The translations under genes and the position numbers were made by a program. Under the pieces are notes generated by a model that saw only the letters and a list, made by a program, of their open reading frames with translations, was not told where the DNA came from and searched no databases. 64,000 bases of DNA from Odiellus spinosus. Its lineage: Eukaryota > Arthropoda > Arachnida > Opiliones > Phalangiidae. Numbering within the stretch: position 1 is the stretch's first letter; every line of letters starts with the position of its first letter. The stretch is from contig OY987230.1 in assembly GCA_963920705.1 (NCBI GenBank), positions 10,069,320 through 10,133,319 on the forward strand, read 5' to 3'. This document shows positions 11,106 through 23,509 of the stretch, piece after piece.

Positions 11106-14100
11106 ATGAACCCCATCACAGATGGCCAGCTGCAACCAGCCTGGCGTTTGTGGGGAGAGGAGAAAGTGGATGGTGCTGTTTATAATGTTTACTTGAAGAA
11201 AGTACGCTATCATCCTAGTTCTAGCGTCAGTTTTGAAGTAAATATTCCATCTTTTTGAGGGAAATAGTTATTCAAAAATGCAATGTTAACTGGTACGAAA
11301 TCTCAACCAGGATGCTGACGACTCCATATCCCATTTGGAATGGGAAACTGTTAGGATAAGAATCATTAAAGCTGGTAGTTTGGACCGTTTGGTAGAAAGC
11401 TTAGCAAACGATTCTGGCGAATTAGAATCTACCTATTTAAATGTCTTCCTTTCGACCTACCGGTCTTTCGCTACTGCGCAGCAAGTCTTGGTTTCAATAT
11501 TTGAAAGGTTTTTATCAGTATACCATAAAGACTCCCAAGTATTTTGAATTTTGATTCGGATCTTTGTTGCTATAGATATAAAAGACTAAACTCTGATGAA
11601 GAAGATATGAGTAATGAAATGAAAGAGCAACATAGAAAGTACGAATGCCATTATGTTGTAGAACTAAAAACTATTCTTAATCGTTTTTGATCGTTAAGGA
11701 CAATGGCCAGAGCTCTCATGGTTTGGATGGATATGCATCCTGAAGATTTTGCAGAACCTCCTCACTATCCAACTTTAAATCAAATTCTAGAATTTGCCAT
11801 TCAGTTCCTCCCTGGTAGTATGCTTGAGATACGAACCAGGCATAGACTCGAGCGTTGCCAAAGAGAGTTTGCTAAATGTTAGAATTTTATATTTCAAACA
11901 AATTAAGTGTCTAGTACTTATAGTAGTAATGAACATCACCCCTAACAAAGAAGCTGAGGTTTCAATTGACTTCAAAAATATAATTCTAAAAGTCTGTCTT
12001 TTTCATTTTGTTATTTGAATAATGCGCCAAGATCGGTTAGAATTTGCTAGGGAACGGAAAATAACAGAAACGTAAAGTCTTGTGGTGTAATAGTTAGTTA
12101 AATTCTCTATATCCAAAGCCAGTGTTTGGAGGATCTTGGTTTGATTCCTTGTTGAGGCCATTGTAAATATTTATAACAATGCTAAGCTGTTTTTTTTTTT
12201 TTTTTTTTTTTCAGTACCTTGAACTCCTTGCAAGGAGTGGTGTTTATTACTATTTCTAGGAGGAACAAACTTGAGCTAAATACACATTTTGCTCAATGTA
12301 GTTCCTCAGGTAGTTGAGAGTTTGCACTTTGTTATGTATTCTCAAATTCTTAATTTTTAGCGGCTAAGTCAGTAGCGCCGCCAGGATTTTACTCTAAGTA
12401 GGCACCGTGATTTAGAGGCCCCCCCTCATCAGGTTTTTCCTTGTCATTTTCAAGCTAATGTTACATTATAAAAAGGTTGTAAGGAGATAGTTTCTAGGAG
12501 GGATCTAGGATAGTTCGGTGCAGGATAATTGGCTGCCGGAATATTGGCTGCTGAGAATATTCGGTGTGGGGAAAATTGGGTGCACGGAAAACTCGGTGTT
12601 TCAAAAAATTTTAATTTCAATTTAATTTTACAATTAATTTTAAAATTTTAAAAAGAAGCGTGGTGTGCTACACCAAAAATATACACCTTTCCCACATTTC
12701 ACTATTTTGCTTTATAGGTCTTTTCAACCTTAATTCTTACTAATGCTCAATAAAAATTATAGCATTTAATTGAGGCTTCAATCTATTTGTAATATTATAG
12801 ATAGCCCGAGCTAAGGATTAACTAGTTGGAGGGATTTGCTAATTAGAAGGATTAACTAACCTAACCTTACCTTAAAGATTACCAGATGGACGGGGTTGCT
12901 CGAGGAATTATCTAGTTGGAGGTATGGGCTAATTCGAGGGATTAACTAACCTAACCTTATCTAAAATATTATTTTGCACCGAATTTTCCGCCCAAACCGC
13001 ACCAAATATTCTCGCTCCCAATATTCCTAACACCAAATTTTCCGGCAGCCAATTTTCCTGCACCGAACTATCCGTATACGGCTAGGAGATAGTAACTTGT
13101 TCCCTCTGCTCTACAAGATGATATGGAAAAAAAGAATTTTCAGAATCACAAGTACTTTTCATAAAAATAAATACTCCAAATAATTTAAAATACACCCAGA
13201 GATTTCACCATGGGCAACTATCTTTCACAAGCAGATCTCAGCGATATAATAGCACTTGAAAGCGTAAAGACTTTTCCGGGTGCCATTCCGCCTTAATGTT
13301 TTGAAAAAAGTCAACAAACCCAAATCACCCCCTATAGAGTGCCAAAACCAGTGCTTGCCACAAATTCCTTACTACAATAGTTTGCACAAAGGTTAGAATT
13401 ATCAAAAATTAAAAGGAATCTCATGGCTATGAGCACAATACTGCACTGGTTTTCCTCTTGAAAACATTTTACCAGGTGGCAAACCTTTTTATTATATCCC
13501 ACCTTAAATAGGCAGCACGTACAAAGCTATCCTATTCGTTATCTCTAGACCTTTTTTTACTTTAAGGAGCCTTTCTTTGTGCTTGCTTAAAATTTAGAGT
13601 GGATCAGTAAATATTTTATTAAGGAATGAAGAGATACCGTTAAACGCCCCCTATGGTGAGACTAATATTCATGTTTTTGTCACTTGACACTATAAGGAGG
13701 GAAGTAAGAAGGTCTGTGAGCCTTTGGCAGTGATCTTTACACTTAAGTCTTTTTAACTTCTGGAGCTGTCTCTACAGTCAAAGCATCCTTTTACAGATGA
13801 TTATTTACAAGAAATATAAATTTATTTAACAAAGCCCACCTAAGCACTAAAAATTTAAAAGCCCTTTAGGCACCAGTTTCAAAATTCCGAGGCCCCCATA
13901 GGCACTAATTTCAAATTTTGGAGGCCCCCTAATTAGGCTCTAAATTTTTAAACGTAGGCACGTGCCTACGTGTGCCTACTGCTGGCGGCGCTACTGGGCT
14001 AAGTTTCCCTTTAAAGTTTCGAACTATCTCTTCTAAGACTTATTTCTCTCCCAAAAAGCCCCAAGAATAATAACACCACCATCTTCTCCTGATGTTGATT

Positions 14101-15730
14101 GGTACACGAGTAGTACTGAAAATGATTCGATAGAGTTGTGTCCAACCCCAGTGTATGACTTTCACGACATATCTCCCAGTCATTTTGCAGCTCAGTTAAC
14201 ATGGATGGATGCTGTATGAAACTATAAATTTAAAATTATTTGAAGATAGTTGTACGTATAACGTCCCTTTTTCTTATTAGGAGCTTTTTAAGCGTCTTAT
14301 TCCTCATCATTGTCTCGGATCGACTTGGTCGAGGAGGGAAAAAGTTAGGGGATGGAACGCGGTTACATCAAACTTAGCTAATTCAAATGGAATCTTGTCT
14401 AACTGTTCGAATACTGTAACAGCTACGGTTAATCAATTTAACGCTGTATCGGCGCGCGTTATTTCTACAGTATTGAATGGCTTGGAATTAGAATCGTACA
14501 ATCGAGCTCTAGTCATAACAAAATGGATTGATATTGCGCAGGTATAATTTATAACCCATCCCTGTAGGTATAATGAGTAGTGCTAATAGAAACTCGTGAC
14601 TTATTTCCAAGGAATTGAGAGTTTTGAAGAATTTCTCATCCCTGAAAGCGGTAACCGCAGCTTTACAAAGCAATGCCATATATCGGTTGAAAAAAACGTG
14701 GATGGCTTTACAAAGAGAAAAGGTTGAAGTATTTTCCGAGCTTGCCCGAATATTCTCCGAGGAGAATAATCAGCTCAATTGTAGAAAACTACTGCTAAAA
14801 GTATGATGAATTTACAGTTTACCCTACAATTGTTTTGAGTTTAAGTTTCAAACTTGACTTGTAGGAGGGAACTGCTAAGTTTGCCGACTCAGTTGGAGAA
14901 GATGACCGGCAACTACAGAAATTAATGCAACGACAAACAACTAATCAAAATGTAAAAGTTCACCATTTTTAACGCCCTTTTTTGTTTGATACTAAATTAG
15001 TCTTATTTTCATAAAAGCTATGTACAGTACAAGGAACAGTGCCTTATTTGGGAACATTTTTAACCGATTTAACAATGATTGACACCGCCATACCCGATTT
15101 GTTGCCTGATGGGCTTATCAACTTCGATAAGAAACGAAAAGAGTTTGAAGTTTTGGCTCAGTTAAAACTCTTGCAAAGCTCTGCCAATAACTACTCCATT
15201 GAACCTGATCCCCTGTTTCAAACTTGGTTTCGTTCAGTTAATACGTTGGATGATAATGAGAGCTACGAAATATCCTGTTTAATCGAACCTCCTAGTTCAT
15301 CCAAAAAACCAGGCGCCCTTCATAAGAGCAAAAGGTGTATTATTGAAATGATTTTCATTTTTTAATTAGGCCTATAACTGGGAACATTAAAGCTATAATT
15401 TACTCTTAAGGGGCTTTCGTAAGCCCCTGAGAAATTGAAAAACTGAAGCTAAAAGTGAATGTTGGGAGATACGCCTCAAAGAAATGCCCCATGTATTTAT
15501 TTGGAGGTTTTATTTACGTAGAAGTGGAAAAAAATTCTAAAATTATTTAATTTTCGTATTTTCAGCGTAGAAAACCATTTAGGTCACCGAAAAACCAACT
15601 CAACCTCTTCAACATCAACAACGGCCTCTTCCATTAGCCAGTTGTACGATCAGCCTAATAGTGATTTAAGTAGTACATCTTCGGGATTACAACCATTGCA
15701 AAATAATTCTATTTCAGAGTTAAAAGTACG

Positions 15731-15766
<36 letters not shown>

Positions 15767-17908
15767 AAACCCTTGTTCTATTTTAAATCATACGTTATCT
15801 GCCTCAGGGTTCAATGATGCGTTTGAATTTGTCTCTGCCTTCCCTGAATAATTACGGTCCACCTACGCCTCCTTCAAATTCCCCAGAATCAATGGAATCT
15901 CCCTCCTACTCTCCAAACCACGTTCCTCCTTTTTATATAATACGAGTTAGTGTAAAGCAGTCGGATCAAAAAACAGAACCTTCAGGTGTAAATTTATATA
16001 AAAGTATCATGGTACGTATTAAAAATTAAGAGTCTATAGATTAGTCTGCCTTGAGATGCCTTCTGTAGCTTCTAGGATCCCTGAAAAGTTCAGCTCTCGC
16101 TTACCCCCTCTCAACCCTTACGCTGGCTAGTCAATCATGTGAGACAAATTTTTATAATTAATTGTATGTGGTGAATATAGCCACATCATAAAGATTAGAG
16201 TAACTCAGAAAAATCGTCATCTCTATTTATTTTCATCTTTCTGAAGTTGAAACCTTGGCTTAGCAAGACACATTTACATTTTGCAAGTTTGCCACCATTC
16301 CCACTACAGAAGGAATACCAGCCTACGTCTTAAATGCCTCGCGTACCAATCAATTATAAAAAAATAATAAATTGTAACCTCCACCAATAAAACATCCCCA
16401 ACACCATTTTGCCTGAAGACCCAAGAATAGAGTATCAGGACTATTTTTTAAGACCAAAGTGCACCTTTCCAATCTGGGGCAGGGGTAGCAACTTTGGGAA
16501 TGAGAGAGAGCTAGAGTAGAACTTTTCATGGCTCAAGAGGGCTGCTTTGAGACGGAGTCTTCAATCTATGGACTCTTTGTAAAACATGATAAACGATTAT
16601 AACAATAATCTTTAATGTTTAAAGCTCTATGATCGTGATCATACTAGAACTGTAATTCAAAATGCCATGATAAAGCATGGCATAGAGGGTCAAAGTCCTG
16701 ATGATTATATTCTGTCACAATTACTTCCCAATGGAGGTGGTACGCTGTTTGTTAGATTTTTTTTAAAGATGTGCCAGTATTTGATTTTCTTTTTAATCTA
16801 AAGAGTGGTACTGTAGTACTGAAAAAAAAAAAAAAAAAATTGAGCTCATCTATCAAAAAAACGAGTACTCATCTTCACCAAACCCAATAACTATTCTTAA
16901 GCTCAACTGCTCGGTTTCACCAAAACTATACTGAGTACCGGTTTCACCGAAAGTATAAAATCGAGTACCCGGTTTCACTGAAACTATAGAATCGATGAAT
17001 ACCTGATTTCACTACTCTATAAAACCTAGTACGCGATTTCACTACTCTATAGAATTGAGTAATCGAGAATACCCGATTTTAGTACTCAATAGAATCGATT
17101 AAACTTATACGTTTTGAAATTTTTTTGGAGAAGATGTTTTGTGAAAACTAGGTTCTATCCCTTTAAAATTAAATACCAAAAATTAAAGGGAGCCTGCACA
17201 AGTGACTTTTTTTTTTTTTTTTTTTTTTATCGATTCCTTTTAGTTTAAACTGACCTAGTCCAACAGTAAAAAATGTACAAACAAATATTAAACTAGAAAT
17301 AAATTTAAAACTTGCCATCAAAATAGGCATATAAGGACTAGTGACATTGGTTGCTAGTCCTTATATGGAGAATGCAGGATTTACATGAATCCAGCTTAAA
17401 TTTATTTCTAGTTTAATATTGGTTAGTAAATTTTTTACTGGTGGACTGGGCCTATTTAAATGATAAGGAATTGATAGAAAAGCACTTGTTAATTGTTAGC
17501 TTGCATTCTCACTTTAAAAGTTTAAATGAGCACTTAGCAAACAAATTAGTACTTTCCATGTAGTATTATATCCTGCGCTAGTATTATTCCATCACAAAAT
17601 CAAAATTTTAGTCAACTACTGGCACAAATATATTTTCTACTTCGAGGCATATTTAAAACTGTTCGTTTTTAATTATAGAGATTGAGTTTCCAAGCTCAGC
17701 CAATGTCTATTACGCGATAAACCTAAACTATGAGCTGAATTTTGTTTTAAAACCAAAACAAAACGATTCTACTCCAAACCTGAGTAGAAAAAAAGGAAAA
17801 TTGGCAACGAATGTTCCCTTGGTTAAAAGGTTTCTTAGCTCTGGTAGCAACAGTGCGTCAAACTCTTCAGTAAGCACAATGACCAGCTCAACTTCTGCGG
17901 TAACGTAA
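11106..17908 (+). CDS. Rgl: RalGDS/Rgl-type Ral guanine-nucleotide exchange factor
   Basis: This is a Ras-effector exchange factor that activates Ral. Thirteen exons: 11106-11237, 11311-11507, 11576-11638, 11699-11877, 14059-14213, 14281-14541, 14612-14800, 14865-14951, 15018-15334, 15566-15725, 15808-16011, 16625-16736, 17679-17908; 761 residues. It opens with WRLWGEEKVDGAVYNVYLKK, the RalGDS/RGL entry motif. The REM (RasGEF_N) domain covers about 45-170, the CDC25-type RasGEF domain about 235-500 (PHHCLGSTWSRR, LKNFSSLKAVTAALQSNAIY, GTVPYLGTFLTDL), then a Ser/Pro linker and a C-terminal Ras-association domain (from FYIIRVSVKQ to ANVYYAINLNYELNFVL). The exon-4 donor is uncertain: GT at 11878 keeps a helix similar to human RGL1, but a GT at 11815 in the same phase would drop 21 residues. 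The start is supported by the upstream in-frame stop. Confidence 0.93.
12073..12212 (+). repeat. tRNA-derived SINE or decayed tRNA
   Basis: In the first large intron of the RalGEF, TGGTGTAATAG at 12083-12093 fits the pol III A box and GGTTTGATTCC at 12138-12148 fits the B box, at tRNA-like spacing. Weak acceptor-stem pairing (GTCTTG with GAGGC, including wobbles) is visible, followed by CA. A T-rich run of about 22 T follows near 12191. The D and T stems are poor, so it is not a working tRNA. A SINE head is the best guess. Confidence 0.35.
12370..13996. mobile_element. hAT-like non-autonomous DNA transposon
   Basis: Perfect 15-bp terminal inverted repeats, CAGTAGCGCCGCCAG at 12370-12384 and its reverse complement at 13982-13996, are flanked by an 8-bp target duplication GGCTAAGT at 12362-12369 and 13997-14004. 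The 8-bp duplication and a CAG start are hallmarks of the hAT superfamily. The subterminal regions carry repeated GTAGGCAC and GGGGGCCTC motifs in inverted orientation. No transposase frame is present, so it is non-autonomous. A second element (12508-13073) has inserted into it. It lies in the first large intron of the RalGEF. Confidence 0.85.
12508..13073. mobile_element. Nested MITE with GGTGCAGGA-type subrepeats
   Basis: The ends are inverted copies: GGATAGTTCGGTGCAGGA at the left matches the reverse complement of the right end at about 13056-13073 exactly. Each arm of about 100 bp is built from degenerate 15-bp tandem units (GGAAAATTCGGTGC-like, alternating GGCTGCC, GGTGT and GGTGC versions). 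The centre has its own direct repeats containing the phrase GATTAACTA. There is no coding capacity. It sits inside the hAT-like element, so it is the younger insertion or part of a composite. Confidence 0.7.
16737..17678. repeat. RalGEF intron 12 with GAGTAC repeats and foldback
   Basis: This 942-bp intron has three parts. A poly(A) tract lies at about 16823-16840. At about 16860-17100 there is a degenerate tandem array of roughly 30-45 bp units carrying GAGTACCCGGTTTCACTGAA and ACTATAGAATCGA phrases. At 17231-17475 there is a foldback element (annotated separately) preceded by a T tract near 17205-17229. Confidence 0.55.
17231..17475. mobile_element. Foldback MITE, arms about 115 bp
   Basis: The left arm begins CGATTCCTTTTAG and contains GTCCAACAGTAAAAAAT and TATTAAACTAGAAATAAATT. 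The right arm contains the reverse complements AATTTATTTCTAGTTTAATA and ATTTTTTACTGGTGGAC. The centre is ATATAAGGACTAG with its inverse CTAGTCCTTATAT. It is a clear hairpin with no coding frame. Confidence 0.7.
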
Positions 17909-19164
17909 TGAGCTGAAATAAGCATATACGATGATATGTTTTTAAAAATAACTATATTCGAAACTTATAGCTGTTTAAAACTTCTTTATGACGAGGGAGA
18001 AACTAAAGAAACCTTCGAGAGCTTTAAATAGGGATTTTTGATGAAAATTGAACACTTGATTGTTATTGGGTGTTTTAAATAGAATGAAAAGCTATTAATT
18101 ATGGTACAAATTTGGAGAATTTAACCTAATAATTTTTTTAAACATAGGCAATATTGTTTTTCCCAATTATTTTTACAATAACTAGCAAATTTTTACCAAA
18201 ATGTTGCAATAATATTAGATAAGTAGAAAAAGATCCCAATCTTTACGCGTAAAGTGATAATAGGCAATCACCAGCCAGATTTTAAAATAAATATATCCAA
18301 TAGTACTGGTAATCGTTGTAGAAAGAGTATTTTTAAATTGTTTAAATTTCAAACGGTGCTTTAACCCCTACCCCCTCTATTTTTATAAAGAAATAGATAA
18401 GTTTAATATTTATACAAGCAATAGTTAACGAAATATCCACTCAAAATCGCATAAGTCAATTCCACTTCGAGGTGGTTAGCTGGCGCAAAGAAAGGTTCCC
18501 TTTTATCTAAGTCACTAAATCATAGAGACAACAGGTAGATTAGCTTTGGATGTGATGCCAAATCAAGGTAAAATTTACTACGTATCAAGCGCTTTAAATG
18601 ATAGAATCCTCATACGATGTGAAAATAAGTATAAAACGATGGAGGAAAGTTGATGAGATGGTTGGAAATACATGATAGATGCGTGGCTAGGAACCTATAT
18701 CGCGTTGTAATAGGTATATACAACATTGATATAAAACTTGATGTAATCAATGGGTTCAGTCAGAATCAGGTTGAAAATTTCGCATGCACTAAGAGGTGCC
18801 AAGTAGCTATAACTTAGTTTGAGCTGAAATTTCAACCCGCAATTTGATTGTAGCTAGTTAATTCTCAAACTTTCACCATAAGAGACAATTTTTTCTAGAA
18901 CTTGTTAATGTCTCATTTTGAGGTTATTATCAAATTGTAGGTATCAGTAGTCCATCCACTTATTACTAAGAGGCATATGGTCTTCGCGTATGAGGTTTAC
19001 TCTTTACCCACTTTTGCTCTTCTCAAAAAAATTTGAGACATTTCTGTTTAGTTCTGTATTTAGCTATTGTTGAGCACCTTAGTCCATCATGCAAAGCCTT
19101 ATAACATTCGAAAAATATTTTTCTTCGTCTTTTACTTATAATAATCTGTAAAGGCGCTTTTGCA

Positions 19165-19396
19165 GGTGCGCAAGTATGCATGGCTTACAAATAAAGCTGA
19201 AGTGGGTAACCACTTGTTGCACGCGAGAAAATCAAACCAATTCTGATCTCTCGCTCGAAAATCACAGCTTGATCTATTGAAAAATGTCCATTTTTAAATC
19301 TTCTAGCCAGCAGTCGTGCTATAACTGGTTTTAAAAATCAGTTTCAGTCACACACTTCAGCTTCAGTTTTTTCAATTCCTTGCATACTTGCGAATG
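19165..19396. mobile_element. Foldback MITE
   Basis: GCAAGTATGCA at 19170-19180 with AAGCTGAAGTG further inside is matched in inverse order by CACTTCAGCTT and TGCATACTTGC (19381-19391). The arms are about 45 bp with mismatches. No frame is present. Confidence 0.55.
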
Positions 19397-20199
19397 AGCC
19401 TTAAAGCCACTAAACCACGAAGACTACCACCCATTAAAAATAGATTTAAGGTCTACAAAGTAATTTTTATGATTCCAGTTTATATAATGTTTTTTAAATT
19501 TTTTTCAAACCCTCAGATTTTTGCGTTGATTGTAAATAATAGTACTATATTTTGTAATATATTTTACGTAAGTTAAGGCTTATTTTTATTTAAGATTCGT
19601 TTATATACATAACTAAAAGATAATCCCCTTTTTTAGTCAACCTTTTTAATCGTGGTTGGTTTGTTTTTTCTCCCCGCCCATTCTAAATGAAAAAATGACC
19701 CTGGCAAAAACATTGTTACGTTACTATTTTCCCTAACAATGTTTGAAATTTTTTATTAAATTATCTGTAAAGATTTTGAAATTGTTATATTTTATCACAT
19801 CCATTGCTTAATTTACAGTTATTTGTTTTTTCTTTCCTACTTTTTTTTTTTCACGATTATTATTAAGGATGATTGAGTGGAACTTACTTTGTGTAAACAT
19901 GTATGTTTAGGAATAGGAGTATATATTGATGAGGTAAAACGATTCCCTACCAAACATTTAGGACAATTTTTTTAACTTTCAAAATGTAAGTTACAATGGA
20001 AGTTAGTACGTGACAATAGTAAATGAATTTGAAGCCCTCAACCTTATATCCATTTTGCGACCTTCCAATTATGGAAAACTACTTGGCAATGTACAGGTAT
20101 ATAAGCTTTCTACGATTACTTTGCTAGTTTAAACAGAATGCCCATAAGGGTTAAAATTAAGAATCAAGACTCTTGGACTGTTATAATATGCCTTAAACC

Positions 20200-20520
20200 G
20201 TATCAAAACTCAAAGGTTTTGTGGTTATTTACAGTTAATTATCAAAGTCTCGAACCCTAAATCCATTTAGAAGAAATTTTAAGACTAAAATAGACTGCCG
20301 TATAAAAATGGCTCTTGAATGAATTTTAATATAAATTAATTGCGGTATTTCTAATAGACATCTCTTTCAGTTCATGTGCCATTTTAAAGACGAACTCTCA
20401 TTGACATCAGCAATCGAGTCCTTTTGAAATTAAATCTGAAATTTCAAGCCCTTTTTAATTATCAAATGTTTCAATCAAAAATAACTTGTTTCCAGAGTCT
20501 AGTATCCTTATAAATTATCT
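20200..20520. repeat. Dispersed repeat, copy 1 (pair with 23510-23825)
   Basis: Shared blocks in the same order as the second copy are AGTTAATTATCAAAGTC, TTTAAAGAC with CTCATTG and CATC, and AATAACTTGTTTCCAGAGTCTAGTA; the last is nearly identical in the two copies. The rest has drifted. The nature of the element is unknown. Confidence 0.5.
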
Positions 20521-22949
20521 AATGGGTATTTTACTATTTTTAGATACCTCAATTTTTAACTATACAAAAGAAGACGAGGCATTAAATTTTTTGTCAAGTT
20601 TAAATCCGTAGATTATAAAATATATTAACATATTAAACTGAGTTTAAAAGGATTTAACCCAATATTTTTCTTATTGAAGAACTAAGGCTACCTATACCTC
20701 TTAAAGGTATTAAACGGTCAATTAGGCCACCCCTATTGTAGAAACTACATCCACAAAGATCCAATTGATAATATTGACATATCAAAATTTTTATAAGGTT
20801 TATTTTTACATTTCAAACTGAATTTCAGAGTACATCGCTCATTTTTAGCTTACTTCATGGTTCATTAACTTTTGCCCGTATTTATTTGGCAGCTACTCTA
20901 AAAAACGCCTTAATTTTGGTAGTGAATCTAGTTATTAACCCACCTTAGGTACAGTATTTATCTAATAAAAATTGATATATGGTAAGATTTGTGGGTATTA
21001 CATTAGGAATTATTTTTGGAAGAAGTCAATTATAAGCTCAGTTAAAGATTACAGGTTGTTGGAAATTATTCCATAATTTCATTGCATCAATTTATTTCAA
21101 TTTAAATTTTTCGTAACAAATTTAACACGATTTTACTAAACACCCCATTTTTTTAATATATCAAAGCTCAACTGGGAGTATATTATATTCTCTAAAACAT
21201 CAACTAAAAGTCTAAAATTTCTGGCTTTATGAACAGAAATACTTCATGGAAGTAACATTATTTTTACCCTGCCCCGAAACTCATTTTTACCTCTACAACA
21301 TTTTTACATCACCTAAGGCGTTTCATTAAATTCCTGGCATCTATAAAATATGAAACCTTAGAATTCGCTTAGCTTCAAAATAATAGGCTAAGTAGGAGAT
21401 TAAACCCAAGAAATTCTGTTCGACTATTTAGGCTTGAATTGTAAGAATTTTCTCCCGCACATATGGGAGTTCATCAAGGTTGTCTTGAATTCATGATTTT
21501 CTCATAATTAGGGGTTTTCCAACCACCCACCCATGCGAAATGTTAATAAAACTAACAGCGAATTTCACTGGACCACTCTCTCGCTGAAAACCTAATTACT
21601 CTTGACTTTGCTCAATTGAGCAGTGGAACGTAAAATTTCAAAAATATTGCATCTTCAATCAAATCAATTAAAAAAGTACTCTTTTTCGGTTGCTCTCTAA
21701 AGACAAAGCGAGTAAAGTTGCTATTGAGAAGTCGATTTTATCAGTGAAACATAAAAAGTTGCTCAAAAGTGATTTCTCTTGCTCAAGGTGACCCAGTGCA
21801 ATACGCAATAACAATTCAAGTCTATAGCTCGTTAATTTTGGGGTTCGGGTAGTTTTAAAGTTCCAGAAAATATTACTCTAGAACATTCTCTATTTCTAAA
21901 TTTCTAGTAATTCGCCTCATTTGATTAATAAATTCGCAATCCATCATTACTCCTACTCCACAGTAACCCAAAAAGCAAAAACCTCAAATTATACGCTTTA
22001 CATTAACTATATAAGCTGAGCTAGTACAAGATGCTCTTATCATTGGCGCCAGTTGCGTGGAATGGAGGAGCCTTCTATAGTCTAATTTTCGTTAGATATA
22101 TAAAGGTTTGGCATCCTTGAACCTAAAATACTAAGCTAAGCTGCCCAGTGTTTGGCAATTGAATGAAAGTCTCTCCACTAGGGGATGCTAGGATTTACCC
22201 AAAAGTGATGTTAGAAACACTTATGTAGCAATTGGGGGATGTTGCAACACACTCTTGAGCTGTTTCCCCCTTCATTAAGCCAAATCATTCCAAGGCAGAA
22301 GAGGGGAACACTTTAAAAGTGTACTAATTCACACCTTAAAAGCATCTAACTTTTTTTTGGACACAAGATAAATTGATTCTCAAAATGTGTGCCTAGAAGT
22401 CTTCTTAAAACCAGCCTTCCTGGGAAGTTTAACTCCCTATTCTCGTTATGCTAAACACGTGAAACATCAAAGTCCCATCATTCGAAGGACTTAACAGATT
22501 AGTCTTTTTAAATAATTAAGTTCATGAAAGAGTGGAAAATTGGTAGTTTTTCGTTAATGAGAAACGAATTATTTGGCTCACTATATGCAGTGATATTTTG
22601 GGAGTAATGTGGGTGCGTATGAATGTCTATATGCAACTATATTTTGCCATTAACATTGATTGCTTTTCAGTTAGATTCACAATGAAATGGTTTCAATAAA
22701 ACTCGCAAGTCACAAGAGTTCCCCCGAAGGATGGGTTTAAAAGACTTCTGGTGTGTCCTATATTTTAAAACAGAGCTTTTAGCATAAACTAATAGATAAG
22801 AAATCAGTTCGGAAAGTCTCGTTGTTGCTTAACCGAAGTAGAACGTGGGGGAGAAAGTGTCTAATCCTCTACCAAAAAGCGTAACTTGCAAATTAGGGAG
22901 TTGAAAAGAAATCTGAGTGGGATAATGACAGAAGGTCAATGAGAGCTAA

Positions 22950-23163
22950 GACGGCTATCTTAATAAAGAGGAATAACAAAACCTGGAGTTATATGCGCCC
23001 TCTAATGGCAAATAGACTAAAGTAAAAACTGATAAAACAAAGGTCTGCTATCAATAAAGAATAGCTACGCGCAAGTGGGTTTTGTAATCTGTTTGCCGTT
23101 AGAGGGCGCTTGATGTTAACCACAGGTTTTGATATTCATCTTTATCTATAAAGATAGGAGTAC
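22950..23163. mobile_element. Foldback element with GCGCCCTCTA ends
   Basis: GCGCCCTCTAATGGCAAA starting at 22995 pairs with TTTGCCGTTAGAGGGCGC ending at 23109. Outside these, AAAACCTGGAGTTA pairs with TAACCACAGGTTTT, and CTATCTT with AAGATAG, so the arms are roughly 85 bp. GCGCCCTCTA-type inverted ends are known from non-autonomous elements in many invertebrates. Confidence 0.6.
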
Positions 23164-23509
23164 AGTAGTTAATAGTCCTAGCCTCACGTCCCTGCCTCTG
23201 GTACAAAGTGTCTATAAGCGTTGATATATAACTGTGAGGTCAGCTGGTTAGTTTTGCATTGAGAGGTGTTGTGCCAGAAACTCTCCAGCCTGATTTATTA
23301 TTTTACTATTAGTTTCTGCTTTTAGTTGTTCAGGAATATAATTTCAGGTACTTAGAATTCCAAGGGTATTAAATTTATATCTTTTACGAGGTTAAAAATT
23401 ATGAGAAAAAAAGGTCCTTGTAATTAAAGCATTATTGCAAATTGAATTAAAAATTTTCAAGTTAAAAAGATGGCCACTAGACTCTGATAACCAATTTGGA
23501 CTTAATATA

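Noticed and set aside
11508..11549. Extending RalGEF exon 2 to the donor at 11539
   Set aside because: The next exon would then read ATA TAA; the donor at 11508 gives a phase that joins into IFER-YKRL as in human RGL1.
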